Origin: Campylobacter sp. CCS1377
GTDB taxonomy: Bacteria > Campylobacterota > Campylobacteria > Campylobacterales > Campylobacteraceae
Direction: 5' to 3'
DNA: 64,000 nt
Assembly (NCBI RefSeq): GCF_040008265.1
Contig: NZ_CP155620.1
Span: 930,001-994,000, forward strand
Position 1 is the stretch's first letter. Every line of letters starts with the position of its first letter. Positions 21,353-29,688 of this stretch are shown here, in pieces. A program made the position numbers and the translations under genes. Under the pieces are notes generated by a model that did no database searches, had not been told where the DNA came from, and was given only the letters and a program-made list of their open reading frames with translations.

Positions 21353-22705
21353 TTAAAAAAAGATTTTTTGTATCATAATGATAATTACTGCTAAAGGCGC
21401 AATAAATCTTAAAAAGAAATACCAAATTTCAAACCAAATTCCTTTAAGATAAGGATTAAACAAAGTTTGCAAAGCTTGCTTTTTAAGCACAAAACCAACA
21501 AAAATAGCCCCAAAAAGTCCGCCTAAAGGCATCATGAAATTTGAAGCAATATAATCTAAAATATCAAAAAATCCCGCTCCAAAAAATGTCAACAATTCTT
21601 TACTTCCTTCAATACCTGATAAAATACATAAAGAACCCAAAATATAAACCACAATGCCTATTAAAATCAAAGCTTTTTTTCTAGAAATTTGATAAGAATT
21701 GATTAAATAAAATGCAAAAGGCTCTATCATAGAGATTGCTGAAGTAATGCCAGCAAAAAATAAAGCGATAAAAAAGGCAATGGCTAAGATATTACCTAAA
21801 GGTAAAAAACCAATAGGCTCAATATGAGAAAATAAACTCATCAAAGAAACAAAGATAAGTCCTGGCCCTTGCTGTGCTGGATTACCTCCAAATTCAAATA
21901 TAAAAGTAAAAACAATAAGCCCCATCATAATGCCTATAATAATATTAATAATAATAATATTAATACTGCTTGCAATAAAATTTGTCCGATCTGGCAAACT
22001 AGCAGAATAAGTTATAATAGAACCAACACCTATAGACAAACTAAAACACGCAAGCCCTAGCGCACTTAAAATAGAGCTTGTATTAAGCTTTGAAAAATCA
22101 GGAGCAAATAAAAAGTCACTTGCCTTAGAAAAACCATCCATGCTAAAAGAATAACCAAGCATTAAAATGAGTAAAATAAACAAACTTGGCATCATCCAGA
22201 CATTTAATTTTTCAATACCACTTTTTACTCCTTTTGATACTACGAAAAAAACCACAGCAAAGACAAAAGTAAAACATATAAATTGAGATAAAACATCTTG
22301 AGTTAAAAGCCCATCAAATAAAGCTCCAGCTCCAGCAATATCGCTAGGTAAGGTAAAAAAGCTTAAATAAACATATTTAACTATCCAACCAATAATTACA
22401 CTATAAAATGAAACAATTAAAATTGCGCCTATCATTGAAAAACCAACCAAAGACCAAGCTTTTTTATTTTTTGGCGCAAGGGTATAATAAGCATTTACTG
22501 GATCTTTTTCGCTGAGTTTTCCAATGCTAAGTTCAGCCAAAAATATAACAAAACCAACGCCTAAAGTTAAAAGCAAATACAAAAGAACAAAAGCTGAACC
22601 GCCGTTTTGTCCCACTAGTGTAGGAAATTTCCAAGCATTACCAAGCCCTACTGCACTACCTGCAACAGCTAAGACAAAACCTATTTTTGAGAATTTTGAA
22701 GTCAA
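21353..22705 (-). CDS. Sodium:neurotransmitter symporter family transporter, copy 3
   Basis: A 450-residue NSS transporter when started at the TTG at 22705, seven bases after AAAGG; a longer frame reaches 22729 but lacks a good ribosome site. It has the same TM1 motif (AGSAVGLGNAWKFPTL) as copy 2 and long near-identical segments (for example around VNAYYTLAPKNKKAW). First gene of the three-copy leftward cluster. Substrate unknown. Confidence 0.92.
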   Translation of the reverse strand: MTSKFSKIGFVLAVAGSAVGLGNAWKFPTLVGQNGGSAFVLLYLLLTLGVGFVIFLAELSIGKLSEKDPVNAYYTLAPKNKKAWSLVGFSMIGAILIVSFYSVIIGWIVKYVYLSFFTLPSDIAGAGALFDGLLTQDVLSQFICFTFVFAVVFFVVSKGVKSGIEKLNVWMMPSLFILLILMLGYSFSMDGFSKASDFLFAPDFSKLNTSSILSALGLACFSLSIGVGSIITYSASLPDRTNFIASSINIIIINIIIGIMMGLIVFTFIFEFGGNPAQQGPGLIFVSLMSLFSHIEPIGFLPLGNILAIAFFIALFFAGITSAISMIEPFAFYLINSYQISRKKALILIGIVVYILGSLCILSGIEGSKELLTFFGAGFFDILDYIASNFMMPLGGLFGAIFVGFVLKKQALQTLFNPYLKGIWFEIWYFFLRFIAPLAVIIIMIQKIFF

Positions 22706-22846
22706 TTTAAAACCTTTAATTTTAATCAAAATATAAATTTAAGCTAAAAAAACTTGAAAAGCCCATTAAAAGTTTTTAAATAATCAAGCAAAATTTACCA
22801 CTTGAAACATTTTATTTGTTTCAAAAAAAATAAAGCTAAGAAATAT

Positions 22847-22852
22847 TATAAT
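22847..22852 (+). promoter_or_regulatory. Probable -10 box of atpE
   Basis: TATAAT about 100 bases before the atpE start. Just upstream is a short inverted repeat (TTGAAACA/TGTTTCAA, about 22802-22825). The long leader suits the strongly expressed c subunit, but no start site can be proven from sequence. Confidence 0.45.
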
Positions 22853-22953
22853 AACAACTTTGATTTTTAGTAAGGATTCTTAAGTAGGGATACGCAAGCC
22901 GAACTGAATTTTACTCAAGAACCAAAAAATAAATATTTTTAAGGAATTTTACA

Positions 22954-23292
22954 ATGAAAAAAATTGTATTTCTAACATTAGCTTTAGCAGCTATGGCATT
23001 TGGTGCTGATAATGTACAGCCAACTGAATTAGAGTCTATGAATGTATGGATCAAAGCGTTTTCAGTTTTAGCAGCTGGATTAGGGCTTGGTGTTGCAGCA
23101 CTTGGTGGCGCTATAGGTATGGGACACACTGCAGCGGCTACTATCGCAGGAACTGCAAGAAATCCGGGTTTAGGTGGTAAATTAATGACTACTATGTTTA
23201 TTGCACTTGCGATGATTGAAGCACAAGTAATTTACGCACTTGTAATTGCTCTTATAGCGCTTTATGCAAATCCTTTTATAAAATTTGCTTAA
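22954..23292 (+). CDS. atpE: ATP synthase F0 subunit c
   Basis: Proteolipid ring subunit of the F-type ATP synthase. The 112 residues contain an N-terminal signal-like segment (1-17) and two transmembrane hairpin helices. The first carries the glycine-rich GLGVAALGGAIGMG and the second the proton-binding Glu in ALAMIEAQVIYALV (about residue 89). The extra N-terminal segment is usual for epsilonproteobacterial c subunits. A strong AAGGA ribosome site precedes it. Encoded away from the main atp operon. Confidence 0.95.
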   Translation: MKKIVFLTLALAAMAFGADNVQPTELESMNVWIKAFSVLAAGLGLGVAALGGAIGMGHTAAATIAGTARNPGLGGKLMTTMFIALAMIEAQVIYALVIALIALYANPFIKFA

Positions 23293-23300
23293 TATTTCTT

Positions 23301-23325
23301 AGCCCTTTTTTTGGGCTACTTTTTA
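23301..23325 (+). terminator. Rho-independent terminator of atpE
   Basis: AGCCC-T7-GGGCT hairpin followed by ACTTTTT, nine bases after the atpE stop. It is a typical intrinsic terminator and isolates atpE from the tRNA gene that follows. Confidence 0.8.
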
Positions 23326-23327
23326 AT

Positions 23328-23413
23328 GCGGTTATGGTGGAATTGGTAGACACGCCATCTTGAGGGGGTGGTGCGCTCAGCGTGTGCGAGTTCAAATCTC
23401 GCTAACCGCACCA
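23328..23413 (+). tRNA. tRNA-Leu(GAG), prophage integration target
   Basis: An 86-base class II tRNA. Acceptor strands GCGGTTA/TAACCGC with encoded CCA, D-loop TTGGTAGAC, anticodon arm CCATC-TTGAGGG-GGTGG giving anticodon GAG, a long variable arm and T-loop GTTCAAATC. The phage integrase gene starts 200 bases downstream, so this is the attachment locus. Confidence 0.95.
23388..23413. other. Probable attL core (3' end of tRNA-Leu)
   Basis: Tyrosine integrases of tRNA-borne prophages usually recombine within the 3' half of the tRNA, which the incoming element restores. The T-arm/acceptor segment is therefore the likely core. The matching attR copy would lie beyond the window, so the exact core length is not visible. 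Confidence 0.5.
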
Positions 23414-23522
23414 TTTATTTTATTTTTAATTCTTTTAAATTTATTTTAACTCTTTTTACTTACCTATAAAATAAGGCTTTGTTAGATACTATGTTATTTT
23501 AGATTATTTTTAATTTATTTTA

Positions 23523-23597
23523 ATTGACTATACTTACAAATATTTTTTATTGACTTTTTTATTGACTTCAATAAATTTTACTATTGACCTTATTGAC
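23523..23597 (+). repeat. Five direct ATTGAC repeats upstream of the integrase
   Basis: ATTGAC occurs at 23523, 23549, 23561, 23583 and 23592, all in the same orientation within 75 bases, between the attachment site and the integrase start. The layout suits arm-type integrase or excisionase binding sites, or autoregulatory sites of the integrase promoter. Confidence 0.55.
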
Positions 23598-23611
23598 CTA
23601 AAGGAATAAAA

Positions 23612-24811
23612 ATGCTAAATGATACTAAAATAAAGGCTTTGAAAGCCAAAGATAAAAAATATTATATTGCCGATTTTGATAATTTACTTCTTTGTGTTTA
23701 TCCAAGTGGTAAAAAAACTTTTATGTTTAATTATAAATGCCCTAAAACTTTAAAATACAAAAGACTAACTCTAGGGGAATACCCTACTCTAAGTCTTGCC
23801 AACGCTAGAAAGCAAAGAGATGATTTAAAAGTAAATTTAGTAGAAAATGATAGCATACATCAAAAAAGCGATATTACATTTAAAGACTTAGCTTTAGAAA
23901 AAATGGAGTTTAAAAAACTAGAATTAAGTGAAAAAACTTATAAAAGCTATATGAGTTATTTGCAAAGATTTGCTTTTGGGATTTATGGAGATATTGTATT
24001 AGATAAATTACAAATAAAAGATATTTTAAAAAGCTTTGAAAAATTTAGAAAAGAGAAGATAAAAGAAGGTGCAGATAAATTTTTTACTCTTTTAAATGAG
24101 ATTTTTCGCCATGCAGTTATGAAAGAATATATAAAAACAAACCCCATGTTAAATTTAAATAGAAAAGATTTGCTTATCAATAAAGCAAGTAAAAATCATG
24201 CTACTATTTTAGAAACGAAAGAAATTAAAATATTAATAGATAATATAGTTAATTATAATGGCTATATTAGTGTAAAAGTAGCGTCTTTGATGTCTTTGTT
24301 AACTGCACAAAGAAGTTTTAGTATAAGAAGTGCAAAATGGAGTGATATTGACTTAGAAAAAGGGCTTTGGTATATACCAGAAGAAGATATGAAAATGAAA
24401 AAAGCTCACACCATACCTTTAAATTCCCAATGTGTCTATATGCTCGAAAGATATAAACAAATGAGCATCAATACTGGATATTTGTTTTATAGCTTAAGAA
24501 GTAAAAGTGAGATTATAAGCGATAATACCATTCGTTCAATGTTTAGAAGAATGGGCTACTCAAATGATGATTTTACTCCACATGGTTTTCGCGCAATGTT
24601 TAGCACCCTAGCCCATGAAAATAGAGAAAAGCATAAAATGAGTAGCGATATTATAGAATTGTGTTTAGCTCATGTAGAAAAGAATAAAATAAAATCAGCT
24701 TATAATCACGCTTTAAATTTAAAAGAGAAAGCTATTCTTATGCAGTGGTGGGGTGATTATCTAAATGAGATTGCAAATTTAAATCAGCAAGTGAAAAATA
24801 TTTTTTTATAA
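23612..24811 (+). CDS. Tyrosine-recombinase integrase of the prophage
   Basis: A 399-residue P4/CP4-type integrase. The N-terminal arm-binding domain (about 1-80) carries YPSGKKTFMFNYKC and LTLGEYPTLSLANARKQRD. A SAM-like core-binding domain spans about 90-180. The catalytic domain has the Arg in AQRSFSIRSAKWSDID (weakly conserved context), HGFRAMFST (His-x-x-Arg) and the nucleophile Tyr in KSAYNHA near residue 367. Its 3' end overlaps the convergent small gene at 24738 by 74 bases. The start follows AAAGGAATAAAA. Confidence 0.93.
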   Translation: MLNDTKIKALKAKDKKYYIADFDNLLLCVYPSGKKTFMFNYKCPKTLKYKRLTLGEYPTLSLANARKQRDDLKVNLVENDSIHQKSDITFKDLALEKMEFKKLELSEKTYKSYMSYLQRFAFGIYGDIVLDKLQIKDILKSFEKFRKEKIKEGADKFFTLLNEIFRHAVMKEYIKTNPMLNLNRKDLLINKASKNHATILETKEIKILIDNIVNYNGYISVKVASLMSLLTAQRSFSIRSAKWSDIDLEKGLWYIPEEDMKMKKAHTIPLNSQCVYMLERYKQMSINTGYLFYSLRSKSEIISDNTIRSMFRRMGYSNDDFTPHGFRAMFSTLAHENREKHKMSSDIIELCLAHVEKNKIKSAYNHALNLKEKAILMQWWGDYLNEIANLNQQVKNIFL

Positions 24812-24977
24812 ACTCTTCAATATCTTTTTTTGGATATAAGCCCGTGCAATTTCTATGCTGTTTAAATTCTCTGAATTTACCTTGTTTGGCATATTTATGG
24901 ACTGTTGGCTGACTAACTTGTAATATATTTGCTAGTTCTTTTCTCGTATAAAAATCCCCTATTTGTAATTTTATCAT
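24738..24977 (-). CDS. Small helix-turn-helix DNA-binding protein, candidate excisionase
   Basis: 79 residues with a MerR/AlpA-like helix-turn-helix: FYTRKELANILQVSQPTVHKYAKQGKF (about residues 8-34). Position next to the integrase suggests an excisionase or recombination directionality factor. It converges with the integrase gene and overlaps its last 74 bases on the other strand, so transcription of one must cross the other. It is the last gene of the leftward early operon, coupled by a 4-base overlap to the pentapeptide-repeat gene. Confidence 0.7.
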   Translation of the reverse strand: MIKLQIGDFYTRKELANILQVSQPTVHKYAKQGKFREFKQHRNCTGLYPKKDIEEFIKKYFSLADLNLQSHLDNHPTTA

Positions 24978-25645
24978 CTTAAACCTCCAAATTTAATGTC
25001 AATAATTTTAAATAAAATATCTTTATAAGCATTCCAAGTTTGCGAGTAGTTGTTTCTTTCATCTTTGATTAAATCATCACTTGCCTTTTTCCACCAATCT
25101 AAGCTTTCGTTTTTACAACCAATGGCGATAATGTCTTTAGTAAAAGCGATTTTAAAGCTATCAACTTGCAAAGAGCAAATTTGCTTCATATCGCCTAAAA
25201 CATTGCAAATTATCACCTCATTTAAATCGCATTCTTCAAAAGAGCAATACCTAAAATCACAATCATTAAAATCAGCCTTTTTAAAGCTACACTGATAAAA
25301 AGTGTTGTGAAATTCTAAAGGGTCAATCATCTCAAGCTTAATATTATCAAAAATAGTTTTAGTGCAAAGATTGTTTTTGAAAATATCAAATTTTAAGATA
25401 CAATTACTAAAATCAGCTTCGTATAAATTACAATTTATAAAATCGCAACACTCAAAGCTTGAGTTTGAAAAATCAGCCCCTTTTAAATCTAAATTTTCAA
25501 AAATAATTGCGTTAAATCTTTGCTTGCGAAAATCTGCATTTTGCAAACTTATCCTTTTTTCTGCACATTCTATTAAAAGCTTTTCTAAAGACTGAATATT
25601 TTCATTTTCATAAATCACTTTGCCTGATATGTCTTGTATTTTCAT
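24974..25645 (-). CDS. Pentapeptide-repeat protein
   Basis: 223 residues, most of which (about 35-150) follow the A(D/N)FxxCxF pentapeptide pattern: NADFRKQRFNAIIFENLDLK, GADFSNSSFECCDF, EADFSNCILKF, KADFNDCDFRYCSF. Such repeats form a right-handed quadrilateral beta helix, and some family members mimic DNA to inhibit gyrase. The C-terminus (SLDWWKKASDDLIKDERNNY) is unique. Role in the phage unknown. Start follows AAAAAGGAAAAC. Confidence 0.85.
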   Translation of the reverse strand: MKIQDISGKVIYENENIQSLEKLLIECAEKRISLQNADFRKQRFNAIIFENLDLKGADFSNSSFECCDFINCNLYEADFSNCILKFDIFKNNLCTKTIFDNIKLEMIDPLEFHNTFYQCSFKKADFNDCDFRYCSFEECDLNEVIICNVLGDMKQICSLQVDSFKIAFTKDIIAIGCKNESLDWWKKASDDLIKDERNNYSQTWNAYKDILFKIIDIKFGGLR

Positions 25646-25660
25646 TTTGTTTTCCTTTTT

Positions 25661-26065
25661 TTAAACTTTCTCTTTAATATATCTTTTAATATTCTTTTCT
25701 AATGCATTAAAGTTCCTTTGGCTTGGGTTTAATGCGAAAGTTACTATATTTACAAGTAAAATATAAAGCTTAAAATCTTTCCTAGAAACAAGACTTAAAT
25801 ACTTCATCACTTCTATTTGCTCGAAAATTGAAAATTCTTTATCTTGCACCCAAGTTTTGCAGTGCGTGATATACCAACTCGCCTTAGACAAGTCTTGTAT
25901 CTCGTTGCCTTTAAATTTGCTCCTAAGTGTGTATTTAATAGCGTTTCCTATATGAAAAGCCATATTTTTAATCGGCATTAACTCAATCACACAAACGATT
26001 AAATCAATGCTCTCAAATCCAAAATTTTTGTAATGTTTAGGGTTATTAACTAAATCATCTTGCAT
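25661..26065 (-). CDS. DUF3310-family phage protein
   Basis: 134 residues. The first ~80 match the DUF3310 pattern seen in many phage early regions: NPKHYKNFGFESIDLIVCVI, followed by FHIGNAIKYTLRSKFKGNEIQDLSKASWYI. The C-terminal 50 residues are unique. The biochemical role of the family is not established. Preceded by AGGAGTTTGCATA. Confidence 0.8.
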   Translation of the reverse strand: MQDDLVNNPKHYKNFGFESIDLIVCVIELMPIKNMAFHIGNAIKYTLRSKFKGNEIQDLSKASWYITHCKTWVQDKEFSIFEQIEVMKYLSLVSRKDFKLYILLVNIVTFALNPSQRNFNALEKNIKRYIKEKV

Positions 26066-26321
26066 TATGCAAACTCCTATTTTTCTTTATTAAATCTTTT
26101 AAAACAATATTTAAAAACTCATTGCAATTTTTAATATCCTTCACAAGAGCTAAAATATTGCTTTTAGTATCCATTTCATAGTGATAACTTAGTAAGTAGT
26201 CAAATATTTCATTTTCTTTCAATCTATCTTCTAAAGAATATAAATCTTTAAATCTTAGATTTGAAATAATTTCATTTGATTTTTCTATGACTTGTTTATC
26301 TGCTTTCATTTTTAATCTCAT
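26055..26321 (-). CDS. Hypothetical early protein, helical
   Basis: 88 residues, predicted mostly alpha-helical (SNEIISNLRFKDLYSLEDRL, KSNILALVKDIKNCNEFLN), with no recognised motif. It overlaps the gene before it by 26 bases and the gene after it by 11, supporting a real operon member. ATG at 26321 or the internal ATG at 26309 could be the start. Confidence 0.6.
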   Translation of the reverse strand: MRLKMKADKQVIEKSNEIISNLRFKDLYSLEDRLKENEIFDYLLSYHYEMDTKSNILALVKDIKNCNEFLNIVLKDLIKKNRSLHNAR

Positions 26322-26508
26322 CTTGCGAATTTTTTCTATTATTTTTTATCATTTCATACAAATCACCTTCAACATTAATAATAACAATGTTTGATTTTCT
26401 TTTTTCTAAAAAGTCTAACGCTTCAAATAATATGAAATAAGCCAAAAATACAATGAGCAAAGAAAACCAAAAAAATTGATTTGCTTTATCACTATAAATT
26501 GCAAACAA
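26296..26508 (-). CDS. Small single-pass membrane protein
   Basis: 70 residues with one clear transmembrane helix (about residues 11-31, FFWFSLLIVFLAYFILF) and a charged C-terminal tail. The only upstream start codon is TTG at 26508 and no good ribosome site precedes it, so the exact start is uncertain. It sits inside the early operon. Function unknown. Confidence 0.5.
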   Translation of the reverse strand: MFAIYSDKANQFFWFSLLIVFLAYFILFEALDFLEKRKSNIVIINVEGDLYEMIKNNRKNSQDEIKNESR

Positions 26509-26543
26509 TATTAAAAATAAAAAAATTATTTATAAGAAAAATC

Positions 26544-27224
26544 TCATTTTTCAACCCTACAACTTTCATAATCTGCTTTATGCCATTTTTTAATAGCAAT
26601 TTCTTCGTATCTACCTTTATAACCATCTTCGCATTTTATATACCAAAAATTATTATTTTCTTTTAATAAAGCACAATTAGTAGTATTATTTAACACTTCA
26701 AATTTTTTAACTGCTTCTTTTATAGCTTCATCTATGCTATAAGCTCCTTCATCTTTAACAAACTTTCCTATACTCTCATCATATTTGCCTGTGCGTGATG
26801 AAATCTCTTTGATGGTTTCTTCCATACATTTGTAAAAGTCAAATTTTAATTCTTCACATTTTTTATATAATAATGCTATTAAAGTATCTAATGCTATTCT
26901 AACAAAATCTGTATTAAATTTTACTCTACCAATAATAATAGAATTTATTTTTAAAATTATTTCAGAATCATCAAATTCGACTTTATTTGATCTAACAAAG
27001 CATTCATAATTAGAATACTTAATATTATTTACATTAAAACAAAATACTGCTATATCACACAAAGCATCAATTCTTTCTAAATCGTCTTTAGCTCTGAAAT
27101 ACTCGCTTATTTCTTCAAAAACATTACCTAGAAAACCTTTTCGTTGGTTTTTATAAGTTAAATGTCTCTCTTCTCTCCATACTTTTAATTGTTCTTTAAT
27201 TTCATTAAATTGTTTTTTTGTCAT
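26544..27224 (-). CDS. MazG-like all-alpha NTP pyrophosphatase fold protein
   Basis: 226 residues. The N-terminal half has the ExxE...ExxD-type metal-binding arrangement of all-alpha NTP-PPases: FEEISEYFRAKDDLERIDALCDIAVFCFN (about 30-60; quoted in part as EEISEYFRAKDDLERIDALC). Such phage enzymes hydrolyse nucleotides or alarmones. The C-terminal part ends in a DUF551-like segment with conserved Trp residues (NNFWYIKCEDGYKGRYEEIAI). Substrate cannot be inferred. Confidence 0.65.
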   Translation of the reverse strand: MTKKQFNEIKEQLKVWREERHLTYKNQRKGFLGNVFEEISEYFRAKDDLERIDALCDIAVFCFNVNNIKYSNYECFVRSNKVEFDDSEIILKINSIIIGRVKFNTDFVRIALDTLIALLYKKCEELKFDFYKCMEETIKEISSRTGKYDESIGKFVKDEGAYSIDEAIKEAVKKFEVLNNTTNCALLKENNNFWYIKCEDGYKGRYEEIAIKKWHKADYESCRVEK

Positions 27225-27226
27225 TC

Positions 27227-27835
27227 TTAATCCTTTTTTAGATTGTTATTTTCTTTTTCTACTAATTGTTTTTCTAAATAAATAATATAATCCTCTTTAG
27301 ATTTAACAAATCTAGTATATTCCATTAGATATTTTATTTGTTTATTATCTATAAATGGACTTAATGAGTCTATTAGTGGATAATAATCTTCTTTATCTAA
27401 CCATCTTAAATCTTTAAAAGAATTACTAAGTCTTTTTAATAAATATTCTTTTCTTTTTTCTAGTATTTTAAAAAACCCATCACTTTCAAAGAAAGGGTAG
27501 TTTGTTATTAGGCCATCTATGAATTTAAAGATATCTTCTTTAGTTGTATTATCATTTAATTGATAACTAAAGTAAGCATTCTCTTCGAAGTCTCCACCTA
27601 TGAATTTACTTTCATCTACATTAATAACAAAAGTTGTATCATCTTTATTATGGTCTAAAATATAACATTCTATTTTATATGTTCCTTTCTTAGTAGGACT
27701 AATATAGCTTTCTACTATGAAGTCATAATGATTAGTAGATTTAAACTTAGGTTTACTCATAACTAATAAATGATTACAACTTTTCTCAATATTACTTACT
27801 AAATATTCAGTAATTTCTTTTAAATCTAATTCCAT
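27227..27835 (-). CDS. Hypothetical early protein
   Basis: 202 residues, acidic and soluble, with a predicted beta-rich first half (TYKIECYILDHNKDDTTFVIN) and a helical second half. No family recognised. Two bases upstream of the MazG-like gene and clearly in the same leftward operon. Confidence 0.65.
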   Translation of the reverse strand: MELDLKEITEYLVSNIEKSCNHLLVMSKPKFKSTNHYDFIVESYISPTKKGTYKIECYILDHNKDDTTFVINVDESKFIGGDFEENAYFSYQLNDNTTKEDIFKFIDGLITNYPFFESDGFFKILEKRKEYLLKRLSNSFKDLRWLDKEDYYPLIDSLSPFIDNKQIKYLMEYTRFVKSKEDYIIYLEKQLVEKENNNLKKD

Positions 27836-27866
27836 TTTAATTTCCTTAAATCAAAGTCTTTTAATT

Positions 27867-28142
27867 TCATTTTAAATCCTTTAAAAATTCTTTCACTTCT
27901 TCAAATGCTTTTTGAAGTGGGTATGAGCCACTAAAATAAAAATTGTTTTTATTGCTATTTTCAAATTCTCTAAGCAAAGCTTTAAGCTCTTTTTTGCTCA
28001 CAAAATAGCAAAGTCCTCTTTCGTATTTATACTTTTTTAAAACAAAGCCATTTTTCTTTGCAAAATTAATCAAAGCAGCCCTTCTTTCGCTAAAAGGGAC
28101 GATTGCACTAAGTCTTGTTTTAGAAAGGCAACTCTTCATCAT
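27867..28142 (-). CDS. Hypothetical early protein
   Basis: 91 residues, basic N-terminal half (SERRAALINFAKKNGFVLKKYKYERG) and helical C-terminus. It overlaps the SSB-like gene by 23 bases. No motif recognised. Confidence 0.6.
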   Translation of the reverse strand: MMKSCLSKTRLSAIVPFSERRAALINFAKKNGFVLKKYKYERGLCYFVSKKELKALLREFENSNKNNFYFSGSYPLQKAFEEVKEFLKDLK

Positions 28143-28806
28143 CTTCGCTCACTTCGATATATTTACTTTCCTTTTTTTCTATAGAATAAGGGTCATAACT
28201 TTGTTTTTCTTTTGGGGTGATTTTTTGCGTTTGATTGTTCGCTAAAGCTTTATGTTTTGGCTTAAAATAATGTATGCTTGAGGCTTCTTTATTTTCTTTG
28301 AATTCTTCTAGACTTTGCATTTTGATATTAAAAATCCTATCTAAAAAGATTTTATTTTGAATTTCGCCGTTTTTGTTTGTATATTCCTCAGTGCTAAAAC
28401 CTAAAATCAAAGGCTTATTAACAAGCTCATTAAGATAAGTTACTTCTAGCTTATCATTAAAAACATTCTCGCTTCCTTTATCACTATAATTAAACTCTTC
28501 AACGCCTAAAAGTATCATCATAGCGTTTAATTGTCTAAAGCCTAAATAGTTTTCATTTTCGCCGTTTTTGTTAATATAACTGCTATTATTATTCTTTGCG
28601 ACAAAAAGATTAAAAGTGGCTAATTTGTTTTCTTTTCTTGTTAAAAACTCAAAACAAATAAAGGTATTCATTCCACCATCATTTGCCATTTTTTCATATA
28701 AAAAGGCTTTGCGGAAAACTCCGCTATAAAGCCCACCTTCGTTTAAATACTCTACACTTGGGGCATAATTAGCCACATCATAACTTGCTTTAAATGCTGG
28801 TAACAT
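28120..28806 (-). CDS. Single-stranded DNA-binding-like protein
   Basis: 228 residues: a beta-rich body followed by a disordered stretch rich in Lys/Gln/Ser and an acidic tip SEDDEELPF. An acidic tail ending in a hydrophobic Pro-Phe is the hallmark of SSB proteins, whose tip recruits repair and replication partners. Location next to RecT-like and YqaJ-like recombinases fits. The fold itself is not proven from sequence. The first 15 residues (MLPAFKASYDVANYA) resemble the start of the replication protein at 40026. Confidence 0.6.
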   Translation of the reverse strand: MLPAFKASYDVANYAPSVEYLNEGGLYSGVFRKAFLYEKMANDGGMNTFICFEFLTRKENKLATFNLFVAKNNNSSYINKNGENENYLGFRQLNAMMILLGVEEFNYSDKGSENVFNDKLEVTYLNELVNKPLILGFSTEEYTNKNGEIQNKIFLDRIFNIKMQSLEEFKENKEASSIHYFKPKHKALANNQTQKITPKEKQSYDPYSIEKKESKYIEVSEDDEELPF

Positions 28807-28809
28807 TAT

Positions 28810-29550
28810 TTATCTCCTTAATATTTTTTTCCATTTTTCTTCGTATTCATCGCGGTTTTGCCAATAGTCTAATTTAGAATTAAATTTATCTTTTATATCT
28901 TTGTAAATAAAAAAATCATTTGCTTTTTCTAATTTGTAATTTTTCACTGAAACACTTTCAGCAAATAACATATATTCCCATTTTCTAAAGCAAACAATAT
29001 CATAATCCTTAGCTAAGATTTTTCTAAGTTCTATAAGCTCATCTACGCTAAGCTTTCTTTTAAAACTTAACTGCTTTTTCTTTTCTAAGTCGTATTTAAG
29101 GGCTTTGATTTTATTCTCATATTTTTCCTTTTGCTGTGCCAATTGAGATTTGTAACCGATTTTTTGGTGATGGTTTAAAGAATTTAGTCTTTGATTTTCA
29201 CTGGATAAGGCTTTAAATCTCGCTTTTTCTTTTTCTTGTTCTAGACTTCTAAGCTTTTCTTTCATTTGATAAAAAGCAAAAACTAAAACTTTTTTAGCGT
29301 TTCTTACACTTTCGCTATTTTTCATATAAGTTAAAAGTAGCGTTGCTTGTTGTTCGTTTAAGAAATAAATCTTTTTGTTAGTCTTTGCTATTTTTTGAAG
29401 TTCAAAGCCTAGTTCCCCAAAACATTCTAAATCTTGCTTGTAATTTCTTATAAGTCTTTGTATGGAATTTATATCTACTTTAGATATTGTAGAAATTTTA
29501 TTTTGGTCTGTAACTAAACCGCCATTTAAAGAATAAACTAAATCATTCAT
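28810..29550 (-). CDS. Rha-family phage regulatory protein
   Basis: 246 residues from the ATG at 29550, which is seven bases after AAGGA; a TTG at 29568 would add six residues but sits upstream of that site. The first ~110 residues show the Rha pattern (FELQKIAKTNKKIYFLNEQQ, ATLLLTYMKNSESVRNAKKV). A coiled coil follows (about 95-170) and a unique C-terminus. Rha proteins are linked to phage growth in hosts lacking IHF. Confidence 0.75.
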   Translation of the reverse strand: MNDLVYSLNGGLVTDQNKISTISKVDINSIQRLIRNYKQDLECFGELGFELQKIAKTNKKIYFLNEQQATLLLTYMKNSESVRNAKKVLVFAFYQMKEKLRSLEQEKEKARFKALSSENQRLNSLNHHQKIGYKSQLAQQKEKYENKIKALKYDLEKKKQLSFKRKLSVDELIELRKILAKDYDIVCFRKWEYMLFAESVSVKNYKLEKANDFFIYKDIKDKFNSKLDYWQNRDEYEEKWKKILRR

Positions 29551-29583
29551 AATATAATCCTTTTTCAATGTTTAATTATTGAA

Positions 29584-29612
29584 ATAATATTATATTAAGA
29601 ATGATTTGTCAA
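29584..29612 (-). promoter_or_regulatory. Promoter of the rha-like gene
   Basis: Minus strand reads TTGACA (29607-29612), a 17-base spacer and TATTAT (29584-29589), 34 bases before the gene start. A near-consensus -35/-10 pair is unusual for Campylobacter and matches the style of the late-region antisense promoters. Confidence 0.6.
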
Positions 29613-29673
29613 TACTATTTAATTATTTTTCATAAAAATAATAATGATATAGCATTGAAATTAGATTAACGCT

Positions 29674-29688
29674 CGGATTTTAAATCCG
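29674..29688. repeat. Short perfect palindrome at the end of the RHH gene
   Basis: CGGATTT-T-AAATCCG covers the last codons and stop of the ribbon-helix-helix gene. It could be the operator of that repressor or a small transcription-attenuating hairpin before the rha promoter. Confidence 0.4.

Noticed and set aside
22801-22825. Terminator upstream of atpE
   Set aside because: The TTGAAACA/TGTTTCAA hairpin is followed by A residues rather than T on the plus strand and by no gene end on the minus strand.
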